A stretch of 64,000 bases of DNA from Otis tarda (taxonomy: Eukaryota; Chordata; Aves; Otidiformes; Otididae), in contig CM048557.1 of NCBI GenBank assembly GCA_026413225.1, positions 60,626,987 through 60,690,986 of the forward strand, written 5' to 3'. The notes below the pieces were generated by a model. That model did not search any database. It saw only the letters and a list, made by a program, of their open reading frames with translations, and was not told the DNA's origin. The position numbers and the translations under genes are program-made. Positions 36,198 to 47,759 of the stretch are shown one piece after another. Numbering within the stretch: position 1 is the stretch's first letter; every line of letters begins with the position of its first letter.

Positions 36198-38576
36198 ATT
36201 GCTCCCAGTAGAGGATGCTGAAGGTGAAAATGAGGTTACTTTTTAAAGTATCCCCAGGTATCAGAGTGACTTAGCGAAAACGTTACGAGCTGACAGAAAG
36301 GGTATTGGCTACAAGATGGAAATGAGCATTTTCTTAGGTGAGGGTGTGGACTGCATCTCTTTATGTTGTGTATTTGACAGTTCTGCCATACTGTTGGTTT
36401 TACAGTGTGGGACAGGGTAACTGTTTCCAGAATTCAGACCCTCTTGGGGCTCAAATTACCACCTGAAAGCAGTTCTTTTGATCCTCCACCCCTCCAGGCT
36501 AAGCAGCAGTTCTTAGAGCTCTCACAGGGAAACAAGTCCATGCTTGCCTTTGTTGACAATGGAAGTCAACAAGCAATAATAAAGAATGTTGGCCCAGACT
36601 TCACCTGCACTCATCAGGGGTAGATTTAAGACAAGCAGACTTTAGAGATTATGTGCAAATCATAATCTGCAGGATTTACCTTTGGCCCATAGTTCATTCT
36701 CTCATCCAGCAAGTGTATCAAAAGCTACACTAAGATAAAAAAATCCCCTCCTTTTTTTTACCCAAAATGCTTAAATCTTCTACTCTTGCCTTTGAACTAA
36801 TCTCTTTGGGATGGCCTTTTCTGTTCACTCAATTCACTTCTAGCTTCTGTTGCTTCTCGCTGGTCCATTTATACCCTGCATGTGCTCGGCTGTGAACTCA
36901 CCAGCGAATTGATTGTTAATTGATGCATCCCATGCCACCCCAACATTAGAAATCACCCTGCAAGAAAGGCTCATACTTTTTGGCTGGAGCTCAGAAGTGT
37001 CATCCAGCCTTTGAGTAAGACTATATAGATAGCTGATGTAGAAGGGCTTTTGTGAGGCTACCGTTGCTCTGCACTGGCTACTTTGGTTGTTAAGGGTGGG
37101 CTGCAGCTGAATAACACCCTTTGGTTCCAGAGGTGAAAGCAGCAGAGAAACCAGATCAATTCAGGCTGAGCTCAGACTTTAGTCATGGGCAGGCTGATGG
37201 AGAGAAAGACACTAGTGTGAATTGCCCAGTTGTCCTGTTTGTGCAAAATAGGATTGAAGACTGTAGATTTTTTTGAAAACACTTTGAATTTGACATTTGC
37301 TCCACAGGCTGTATACTGCAATGATGGCAGGTTGAGGTCATGGGCCTCCAGGTAGTCAAGCTGTGCACAGTGTGAGCATTGCCGAAAGCATCGCCCGTTG
37401 TTTTGTGGCATGAGCAGCTGACCATGTGGCAAATACTGATCCTCTTTGTTACTTTTTACTGGAATCACTGAAATGCCCTGGGTGGTAGCTTCTGAAAGGA
37501 GGTTTAAAAGACATCAATAGCAAATGTATCTACTTTTCTGTTTCAGCACTTGGGAGAGAATTTATGATGTATAGATAGAGTTCATAGAAGTTTCAAGCAT
37601 TTCATATGTGTGTGTTTAATGGAATGGATTGCCACTTTACTGAACATAGCATCAAATCAGCTCTGTTAATTGAAAAAGATTTTTCACATTATTGCTAATG
37701 ATGTGACACAGTTTTGTTAGAGATGGTGCATAAAATAGTGCTACTTGAAATGACATTAATGTATGCATTTAAATTCCTTTTTTCCCCATTTATGTGCATT
37801 ATTGATTTTATTTCATTGTTGAGGAGATAATGGATTTATAATTAGAATACAGTCACCGTAATCAATGATGAGATTATTAGAATTATAAATAGAACTTTAA
37901 AACTACGATGAGGTAATTTCCCACTGTAACGAAGGATCAATAATTAGAGGTTTGCTTTGAATCTGAAAGTAGTACTTGTAAGATTCAAGCTTGAAACATT
38001 TCTGGGCAAGTGAGTTCACATGAATTATTATACAAATTGATGTTATAGTTAGACATTTTCCAGAGTTGACCTATTACTATTATTACTACTTTTGTTTGGT
38101 GCGCAAGTGCTTATGAATTAATTCCTCTGGGTTTGCATAGCTGCCGCTGTCTCAAAACTGTGCGAGTTGGTTCTTTTCCAATACCTTAGTTGAAGGAAGT
38201 GTTTGAAAGGTGCCAGGGGCAGGAGTCTATTGCTGTGTTTTTGGTGGTGTTAGGCACAGATAATGGATCTACCATTCGGAACTTCCCTCTTCTGCTTCTC
38301 AGAGGTCATGGTAGCACAGCTGGGTAAGGCAATTGGCTGTTGTAGGGGCGTAGATGGCAGTGGAAGGATGAAGAAGGGGAGAGTAGCCCTTGTGATGCCT
38401 GATGTAGGAAGTGTCTGGGTTTAGTTGGTCCATACAGAGTAGCTGCGTAGGCATCCCCTTGAGTCTCGCCCTCCTCTCTTGATGACTCTGAAGTACACAT
38501 GGGAGCCTATGGGAATTGCACAACCTCCTATTACTAGTTAAACTAAGAGACTCTAGTGAAAAGACTGTATGGGAAT

Positions 38577-39115
38577 GATAAGAGCATAAAAAGTAGTCCT
38601 CTTGGGTCTGATCTAGCCCCAGGCTGTCTCCAGCAGTGGAGCTGGAAATGGTCTTTAGGGAGAGCCATGCAGCCTGGCTGCTTTCTGCAGTCTGCTCATC
38701 CTCTCCATCATGCGTGGCTGGGCAAGTCTCCGGGTCACATCCCTGTCTGTTCCCTTTAGTATCTGTTCATGGACCTACTGTCCAGGAATTTATCTAATCC
38801 CTCTCTGACCCTGCTGACACTCTGCCTCCACAACCTCCTGTGTCAGCAGTTTCCACAAGTTCACTATCCCAGTGCAAAGCAATACTTTCTTTCAGCTTAG
38901 CCACCACCTCCATGACTGTAAACCTCTGTCAGATCCCCATCAGCCTTCCCCTCTACAAACCAGAGTCCTAGCCTCTTTAATCTCTCCTTCTAAGGCAGCT
39001 GCTCCATCCTCTTGACCATTTACTTACTTGACTCTGTCATTTCCCTTACTCCTCTACCACTGTCTTGAGATGTAGGACTGGGAGTGTACCTGTAGGAGTG
39101 CACCTGGTACTGAGT
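38577..39115 (-). mobile_element. Ancient amniote CR1-type LINE fossil
   Basis: Pieces match, in order, an old reptile/bird CR1 3' region read in reverse. These are AGAGCATAAAAAGTAGTCC (3' end), GGGTCTGATCTAGCCCCAGG, TTCATGGACCTACTGTCCAGG, AATTTATCTAATCCCTCTCTG, CTCCACAACCTCCTG, TTTCCACAAGTTCACTA, GCAATACTTTCTTTCAGC, AGCCTCTTTAATCTCTCCT, and AGCTGCTCCATCCTCTTGACC. The whole 540 bases are colinear, which is convincing despite the divergence. It is older than the four bird-type CR1 copies. No frame survives. Confidence 0.75.
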
Positions 39116-39192
39116 ATGTGGACTCCTGCCTTTTTGTTCTCTGTGCCCTGCCTAGTGATGTCCAAAATCTTTTGGGGTGTTTTTTTGGTGTG

Positions 39193-39217
39193 TTTTTTTT
39201 TTTTTTTTTTTTTTTTT
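39193..39217. repeat. T tract of 25
   Basis: A pure T run of 25 bases, just beyond the old CR1 fossil. It is not joined to a recognisable element body. Confidence 0.85.
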
Positions 39218-40422
39218 CCTGGCTGCTACTACATCTTGAACCAATGATTTTGGAGGAACTGTCAATGATCTTTAGATCTTTTGAGTTATAACTGCCAGTT
39301 TTGAGGTCAGCATTGTTTAGGTGTGGTTTAGATTATTTTTCTCTAAATACGTGGTCTTCTCTATGTCATATCTCACCTGACACTTTTTTGCTCACTCACA
39401 TTTGGGAAGTTCTTCTGGAGTTCCTCATCACTGGCATGGCATTTGGCCACCTGAAAGAGCTTTGGGACGGCTGCAGACTTGGAGATTTCACTCCGGTCAG
39501 GGTGAATCATGACTGTCTGGGTTATGTGGTTTCCATGTGCAGAGTAAACAGCAGGTCAGCAGTGAACAGTCAAAAGTTAAAAAAAGCAGCATCTGCACAG
39601 CTCCATCCTTAATTTGGAAGCTCAATGTTCTTCAACAATGATCACATAGTCAGAGCTGTCCCTGTGTTTGTGAACTCAGTGCTGCTTTGTCAGCTTGCTT
39701 GTAATTGAACCTTGTTGTCTAGATTTGTGTGTACTAAAGACCCAGTTTTCTCTGCATATAATGAGGGCTTGTACCTCTTCAAGCAAGACAGTAGTCAATG
39801 GGTGCCTTGCACGTGGTAGCTGTCAGGCAAATTGGTCGCAAGGGATCTTCTCTTTCAAGTAGTTACAGCTAATATATAAGCAGTCCAAACATGATTGAAA
39901 AAGAAATTAGGTATGACAGTCTCCATCCACCTTTGCCTTTATTTGCTGACATTATGTGACAATCATTATAACAATATAATGATTATAATAAAATTGTAAG
40001 ACCTGTAATTCTTGGGAACCTGGTTATTCCATTTTGCTGAACAGAGCGCAATCCAGGCACAGTGAAATTTTGTCTGAGTTGCCTAAAGTCATTGAGAAAT
40101 TTTGTTGCGGAGTCAGGAAGGCAACACAAGTTCTCCCAATTCAAAGCTCTGTACGTGTCCTGTGTTTCATGCTCTTAGAGATGCATCTGGTCTGCAGAAG
40201 TCAGTTCTAATGGAAAAGCATTTGTCTTCCTGTAGGAAACCCAATCCTAAGCTGACAGAAATTTGCAGTATTATGAGCTTGTTAATGAATTCCTTCGCTT
40301 GCTCATATCAGCCTCTGACAAAAAGCAGGGATTCAACTGTATATTCGTCCACTTGAATAAACAATTCATTTTTAATTGTGACCACACTGGTAAATTAAAA
40401 CACCCTGAGCAGTACACAGCTA

Positions 40423-40445
40423 TTTTTTTTTTTTTTTTTTTTTTT
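40423..40445. repeat. T tract of 23
   Basis: A pure T run of 23 bases in the intron, with no recognisable retrotransposon body on either side. Confidence 0.85.
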
Positions 40446-43400
40446 ACTTTGGAGGCTGTAACACACGGAGGGCTCAGGGCAATGCTTTCTCATGTTTGCC
40501 TGCAGGCATTAGAAGAAACAGTTCCTCTAGTCTGGATGTTTCACATGAAAAGTCCCAATTTGAGAGTGTTTATGTGCAGCAGGATCTATGTCCTTCTTGA
40601 TAGCCCTTTTTAATGTCCTCCTGACTTTCCCTGTGGTGGGTTTACATGTGCAAATAGGAGAGTGAAGTGTGTGTGACTGGTGATCAAATAGCTGTGAAGC
40701 AGGAAAAAAACCCTCATTGTTTGCTGCCTCTTTTGATACCACTGTCCTGAGAGGCTGAGATGTGAAGTAAACGGTCCATTGCTGCCCGGTGGCATCTCTG
40801 TGCTACCAGAGCCGTGGCTGCAGGGACCTTCCAGCCTGGGAACCTGGGCAGGCTGAAGGAATGAGCTGGTGTTTTGTAGACGAAGGAGGCCTGCCCAAGA
40901 CCTGCTCAAAACCTTAATAAATTTCTCAGGAACCAAGGAGCGTGGTTTAGGAGAGATCTTGGGCCAAAATGAGAGGAGAACAAGCTGCCTCTTCTCCATC
41001 CCTGTTCTGCCAAGGACATCAGCTCTGGATGCAGCTGGGTGCGTGTGCTGGGGAGTGGAAGGATGAGGTACATGAAGCACAAACTGCTAGTGATTTTTGG
41101 TGGTGAAGATCCAAACCCTTAACCTGTCCTAATAATCCAGATATTAATCCAAACAGCAAGGGCGTTGAGGTTGTCTTTGGATCTCCTGTATTACTTTCCA
41201 GTCTGTGATAGCAGATGAGCCCTCCTGTTTCTATTTAATTCTACTTCTCTGTGATTTTTCTCCTTCTGCCTCATCTTTGGAGATCAATGACAAGCCAGGC
41301 ATTAGCAGCTCTTGTAGCTGAAATCCTATTTTGGAGGAAGGGATATTATGCTCTGCATTTGATTCACATTGACCATGAGATGCACATAAAAGTCTGAAAC
41401 TGCAAGTTGAGGCATTCTTGTTACCACGTTGCAGCTGCAGGTTATAAAACGACTGCAGTAGTGTATTGTAGTTACGAAATGCCCTAGTTGTTTTATAATG
41501 AGCCCTGTCAGAAACATTGTCAAAAGTTTATCCAGAACACGTTTCACTTCAACCTGACGTATACTGCACAGGTAACTTTACATAATGCTAGGAAGTCTGA
41601 GGAGGAGACATTTCACATGGAAGACGTGTGCAGGACTTATCCACGCTTACGGGAAGGAAAGGTTTTATGGTGTGAGCAGTATCCAGACAGAGATGTACGT
41701 CACATTTGTTCCAGTTAGTGGCAGTAGGTCATAATAGTCTTAGCATGAATCATTTTGGGGGAAAATTACTGTTTTATCATACACAAACAGTAGATTTAAT
41801 ATATTGCATAATCATTAGATCAAGCAGTTTTTACAATTTAATTGTCTGTGACGTCCCAGTCTGAAAGGGCAATATAGTAAGTTAAAGCAAATACTCTAAA
41901 TTCTGTATGCCTGCCTGCTGGGCAGAAAGGAGTAAAAACAACTTAAAAATGAAATAAAATAACAACAAAACAATACAGACCCAGGCTTGATCTTGCTAGA
42001 GCTTCACTGCAATTCACTGTTGAGGACCTGCTGAATGCTTTCATTATGGGACCAATTTTTTGAGATAAAACAAATTGTGTTGAGTTCTGACTCTGATTAC
42101 ACAGATGTGTGTCAGACTCATTGATGCTTTTGTAATTTTCTCCATTCCCTCTTCTGTGAATCTGTTCTTGATACTTATATTTAGACATCATATCTGATTA
42201 CTTTCTGTTGCAGCTCTATCCAGCCTCCTGGTTTTCTTTTAGCATTGCAGTGCAATCCTGGGATTGATCTGTTTTTCTTTAGATTTTTATATTTCCATGT
42301 TTTTCTTGCCTATCACCAGGCACATATTTTGCACAAATTTCAGAGACAAAGTGGCAGCACTTAGCTTGGCTTTTTTGGATCCCTGGACAAAGGTCAATGT
42401 CCAGAGAATGAAAATATTCAGGAAACTGGAAACATTATGGCTTAATTTTTGGCTTTGCACTTCAAACTTGTGAAGAGCTTGTTAGAGTTGTAATTGTCCT
42501 TTAGGTGGTATTGGCCTGACAGTGTACTGTGTACCTGGAAATTTAATCATAGCCAAATTCTCTACAGTGTAATTTTGGACTAGTCTGACTTGTTTAAACC
42601 TGGGCAGATGTTTCCTGCTGTCTGGTTACAAGCAGACAACCTGTGTGCTGGGAATGGGGGACGGAGCAGGGGATGCCCCTGCCCTATCCAGCATACCTCC
42701 ACAGCCTGAGGATGTCAGGTCACCTCTGTCTCTTCCTGCCCTCTCACCCAGCCTTTGGCCATCTTAACTGGGAACAACTCATGCTGTCATGGCTCATTGT
42801 GGCCCTGCCAGCCTCAGCTGCCTGTGTGGGTGCTGCCAGCCAAAATGCAGCATGTCTAGGTCTGCTCCTGTGTCCTCAGATCAGGCACTGGGGCCTGGTA
42901 CCAAAACCCTCCCGTCCATGATGGAGGCACTGATATGAAGCACCAAGACATGGGTCATTCCTGCATGAGCACAATGCCTGGTGTGACATTTTCAAGTGTT
43001 GTCCTTGCTGTGCTCTTACTGGTACCAGTTTTCATGTGCCTTCAGAATAAGAAGAAGGAAGGGGTCCTATAGAGCAGTTTTGGAAATCTTTCCTTTGAGT
43101 ATTTGCTGATTTTCAGAGGGCTAATGGCTTTTGCTTGGCGAACATTTTCTTAGCAAATTAAAACAAACATTAATCTCTGGATGATACTTTAAATATTCAG
43201 TGCAGTCAGTAACATTTTATAGTGAAACGGCTGTGATTCCTGCATTTGATCATGAGTGATTTATGAAAATTTAGTAAACGGTGAAGCACAGTTCCTTCTC
43301 AGCAGCAGACTGCAGTCCTCTCCCTGTGCAGACTTGCGTGCTTAAAAAAGCCATGCAGAGTTGCTCCTTTTCCTCTAAAGAATTACGTTTTCCACACACA

Positions 43401-44401
43401 ATCCCCAGAAGAGCATAGCTTGAGATGAAGGAGATGCATGAAGTAATTCCTGCAGTTAGTTTAAAGCCAAAGCCCCCTTATCTTATTTGTACCCCTTCAG
43501 CAGCTGTAAGGACACAAGCTGAAACTGTGGTGTGACAAACCAGCGTGCCCGGGAGGGTTCTGTTACTTGTCTTTAGTTTTTCTTCCTCAGGGAAAATGAC
43601 TTGAAGGTGACAAATTTCCTCATACCTGAGCCCTCCTCATCAGCTGAGAGATGTAGCTGTCTCAGGGGGAGCTGAACGCGGTTGCGCTGGACAATGCTGT
43701 TGCTTTGGATGGTGCAAGCAGTCCTTGAAATGAATCCTAAACTTGGAAGAACTTGTTTTGCACTTTTTAAGCTTCTTACCATGCAGCAAAACTGCTGTTA
43801 CCTCTATGTTTAATAATACTAATTGGGTAATTGAAGACTTAATGAAAAAGATACAGGTTGTCTTCTGGACTTGTCTTCTGATGATTTTTATCTTGCATGT
43901 CTTACTTCACTTTTTCCGCCTTTACAAGAATCAATGCCTCCTCCTTGGCTTCTTCTCATCCTCCTTTCATGCATGCACAGACTGAGAATAAAACTTCCAA
44001 ATTTACCCAGAAATTACAGTTTACGTTTTCAAAAGTGTCTGATATGGGAATGGCAATTTACAGACATCCATCTTAGAGACGTTGGTTTGGAAAGTGTATT
44101 AACCAGCTGGTATCTGAAATATCAGGATAGATTTGGATATTTCAAGTTAGAACCCTGATATGTCCGCAATCATTCATCTCTTAGAAATGTAGGCTTCTAA
44201 GTTCTCATAGAAAGTGGTGAAAAAGGAATGTACGTTACACATTCTTCATATTTTTGTTACGTATGAAGTTTATAAGAACTGATCTGTTAACAGATTCCAG
44301 TCAGTTCTTACAAATCTGTTACACTTTGCTGTAAGAGTCACTGAAGTTTCATGCTAACTCTGCAGATTTAATATTTAGCTTTAGATTAGAGTTTAGGTTA
44401 G

Positions 44402-45330
44402 AGAGTTGTGGTGAACGGAGTTAAATCCAATTGGCAGCCGGGCACAAGCAATGTTCCCCAGGACTTGGTTTTGGGGCCAATCTTGTTTAATATCTTTATC
44501 AATGATCTGGATGAGAGAATTGAGTGCAACCTCAGTATGTTTGCAGATGACACCAAGTTGAGTGGGAGTGTTGATCTACTTGAGGGTAGGAAGGCTCTAC
44601 AGAGGGATCTGGACAGGCTGGATTGATAGACCGAGGCCAATTGTATGAGGATCAGCAAGGTGAAGTGCTGGGTCCTGCACTTGGGTCGTAACAACCCCAT
44701 GCAACGCTACAGGCTTGGGGAAGAGTGGCTGGAAGCTGCCCAGTGAAAAGGGACCTGGGGGTGTTGGTAGACAGCTGGCTGGACATGAGCCAGCAGTGTG
44801 CCAAAGTGGCCAAGAAGGCCAACAGCATCCTGGCTTGTATCAGGAACAGCACGGCCAGCAGGAGTAGGGAGGTGATTTTGCTCCTGTACTCAGCACTGGT
44901 GAGGACGAAGCTCAAATACTGTGTTCAGTTTTGGGCCCTTCAGTACAAGAAGGATGTTGAGTTGCTGGAGTGTGTCCAGAGAAGGGCAACGAAGCTGGTG
45001 AGGGGTCTGGAGCACAAGTCTTACGAGGAGTGGCTGAGGGAACTGGGGTTGTGTAGCTTGGAGAAAAGGTGGCTGAGGGAAGACCTCATTGCTCTCTACA
45101 ACTACCTGAAAGGAGGTTGCAGTGAAGTGGATGTTGGTCTCTTCCCCCAAGTAACTAGCAATAGGACAAGAGGAGATGGCCTCAAGCTGTGTCAGGGGAA
45201 GTTTAAATTGCATATTAGGAAAAATTTCTTTACTGAAAGAGAGGTCAAGCATTGGTGTTGCGTTGATGGCTGGACTTAATGATCTTAGAGGTCTTTTCCA
45301 ACAGTAATGATTCTATGATTCTGTGATTAT
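44402..45330 (+). mobile_element. CR1 LINE with readable reverse-transcriptase C-terminus
   Basis: This is a 5'-truncated CR1 of about 930 bases in sense orientation. The first frame (to about 44626) reads [15 protein letters not shown] and [18 protein letters not shown], the reverse-transcriptase core; the catalytic ADD lies at about 44543-44551. It stops after RDLDRLD. A second frame (about 44740-45279) carries the ORF2 C-terminus: [50 protein letters not shown] and [14 protein letters not shown]. After KHW the sequence jumps to the last 3' UTR bases, so the normal end of ORF2 and part of the 3' UTR are deleted, by my estimate 80-150 bases. It ends ATTCTATGATTCTGTGATT, the CR1 terminal octamer repeat. 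A stop and frame shifts make it dead. It is young enough to align almost residue for residue with the bird consensus I recall. Confidence 0.95.
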
Positions 45331-47592
45331 GCCATCATTTAGATCATGCACTAGTTAAAGGATGATAGGTTAGAAAAACATTGCTGCTTCTGCCTTCTTT
45401 TTTTTCAGTATTTTACTTAAACATGTGATTTTTTTGTTTCAAAGTCCTATTGTCTAATATAGCCCCTGTTGACAGTGAACGGAAAAATATGTCTTGGGAA
45501 GTCATCTTGGCTGTAAGTTTTAGTCTGAGTCAACAGCACATGTAATAGAGTTATGATTTTCTTCCTGGCAGAACATATAGGAGTACTGAAGCACTAATGT
45601 TAGCCTGTCAGTGGCTGCTGGTAGGGTTTCTTTCTCTTCCTGGCCATCATGACACCAGCCGTTGTGCATGGCAGCCCCTCGGTGTGCCAATTTGTGACCC
45701 CTACAGACTGACTTCATAGTTTCTGGTGTAGATTTCTTAGTCTGTAAATTGCTAAGTCTGTAATTAACTCTGTTTATTATTAGCACTTTGCATCACTTCA
45801 TGTAACTCAGAAGTTCATATGTCACATTTGCATCTTTTCCAGTCTGCATTGTTTTCCGTGTGCCGTAGACTTTCCATGGCTGGTATAGGTCAAGACCACA
45901 CATTTGTCGCTTCAATTTGTTAATGCTTAAGTACTTGCTCATTTTGCTGGCGTAGCATTTTTGTGCTTGTCTTGACCTCTAGCTTGGTCACTGCCTTTTT
46001 TGCCTGCATCGCTAAGTCTCCTGAGACTTCTGTGTGGCAAAGTGAAGGGTTTTGCAGAGGCTTATTCAAAGGTTCCAGTTAGGCTTCTAGCGTGAGTAGC
46101 TTCACTAGGGTTAAGTTAAACTGTGAATATTGTTCTGTGTCTCAGCCTCAGAAAAGTACTTTTTTGTGTAGCAGTCTATGGTAAAGCAGTAATCAGCCAC
46201 TCCATAGTACTGGTAATAGTATTAATCTTTAAAGAGCACACGTTCAAAAGAGCTGGGTGCACTTTCTTCTTGTTGACTTTACTGGGAACTGGAAATTCAT
46301 CACTCAACCTGTGGAAATGAATCCAGATGAAACTCCCGACGGTCTTTCATGCACCAGTTGAGCACTGCTTAGTTGGCAGTTTTCTTTTACTTAATACCTA
46401 ATAACGAGGTTGCCTCAATTCTCATGAGAAAAACTCTGTTTGGGTTGTCAGTGTATGAGAAAATTGAGGGTGTGTATGTAACTACGAAGGCCCTATTACC
46501 GTGTCTGCATATCTGTAGTTGTAAAACATGATCTATGGCAGCACAAAATTTAAAATTTGGTGGCATCCCAGGAAGTACTTAATTGCATTTGTGCTTCATT
46601 ACAAGGCTGTCTCCTTTTCTGAAATTTATTTTAGCTAATTAGTTGAAAATGTCAAAGTAGTATTTCAGATGACAGAAAGATCATATATTATCATACATGA
46701 AGCAATTAACTCTTTTGACAAATATTTATTGTGGTGTCGTCTTTAATTAAATCTTCAGTACTCCTAGACATAGAGCAGGTTCTTCCTAAAAGGAGGCCTT
46801 CCCAGCACTGTCAATGAGCATTTGACTGATGGGACTTAACTGAACTTGGTTCTGACAGAGTTGGTGGCCTAAGCGTGAAGATACTGACATGACACGATTT
46901 CACAATACAGATATCTGATATTTTGGCAAAATCCCAAAAGAGTCATCCTGCCGCCCAAACTCTGTTTCAGATACCACAGATATATTGTGCTGGAGAAGAT
47001 GCATCTCCAGTCACTCCTGCTTTTCCACTGGAACGGTTTGCTGGAGGCAAAAATGCCATGTACTTCTGCTGCTAAGATAGATCATGCTGAAAAGCAGGGC
47101 TGTATATATGTTTTTAAAAAATCAATTTTAAAAAAATTTAGTTTTGGGGGTTATTCATGTGGAAACATATTACAAATGGGACTGGTTAGTTCCTCTTAAA
47201 TAGATAGGTCTTGCAGATGATGTGCCACTGAGAAACGATTCCTGACAGTTGTAACTGAACCAGATAAACAGTTCTGCCAGCTCCCAAATAACACGGTAAA
47301 ACAAAAGGGTTCTGCTTATTGTTTTCCATTTGTTCATGCCTGTCAAACTATTTAACTGTGCATTACCCATCACAAAGGGTCTCTGTGTTATTCTTCTTGT
47401 CTCCTGAGGTCGTCGTTTTTACCTTCTCAGTTGCAGGATCTACTGTGGTGCTCTTGTCCTGCTATATCATTCCTCAGCCACTGCTGTCTTCGCCTTTGCA
47501 TTTGCTGCATGAGATGTGGTATGAAGTGACCCTGTCATGGCCATTCAACAAGTGTATTAACCTGTAAGTATGTGTTTTGTTTTTTTTTTCAG

Positions 47593-47759
47593 GCAGAAAC
47601 AGCACCAGAAAGTGGCCGAGATGGTCCCAATGTTCAGATCAGCTCAGGGCAGAACAACTCCGACCCCACGGCAGCATGCAGCCCGGCAGCCTCCCAGAGC
47701 CTGGTTGCTCCAGCTGGGGTTTCGGCAGGTGCCTCAGCTGCAGCTTCGTTCTTCATAAG
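47593..47759 (+). CDS. KIF26A: KIF26A next internal coding exon, linker before the motor domain
   Basis: This is a 167-base exon: 55 full codons plus two bases (phase 0 in, phase 2 out). The acceptor is a run of T ending TTTTCAG and the donor is AAG/GTAGCT. It starts AETAPESGRDGPNVQ and ends GASAAASFFI plus the first two bases of an Arg codon. The SAAASFFIR ending is what I recall in KIF26A just before AAQRLSLASKRKK; KIF26B has VAASFFARAAQKL. The exon joins the preceding one in frame to give ...FLPQACL-AETAPE. The centre is Ser/Ala/Gln-rich, low complexity and fast evolving, so identification rests on the last ten residues, the phase and the position. The frame stops at a TAG right after the donor, which supports the exon end. 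The following exon, expected to begin with a base completing Arg and then Ala-Ala-Gln, is not found downstream in the window. Confidence 0.88.

Larger units (their letters stand above)
30744..47592 (+). other. KIF26A: Complete 16.85 kb KIF26A intron
   Basis: The intron begins GTAAGT and ends TTTTTTTTTTCAG, and joins codon CTA to codon GCA in phase 0. It contains the old CR1 fossils at 32740-32980 and 38577-39115, the younger CR1 at 44402-45330, a SINE remnant at about 33175-33290, and long T tracts at 32547, 36159, 39193 and 40423. It also holds a strong acceptor-like site at 36197 and AT-rich blocks at about 37620-37960 and 46620-46760 that could be regulatory. The stretches 30850-32500, 33500-36100, 41100-43500 and 45350-46600 show nothing I can name. 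Confidence 0.85.
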
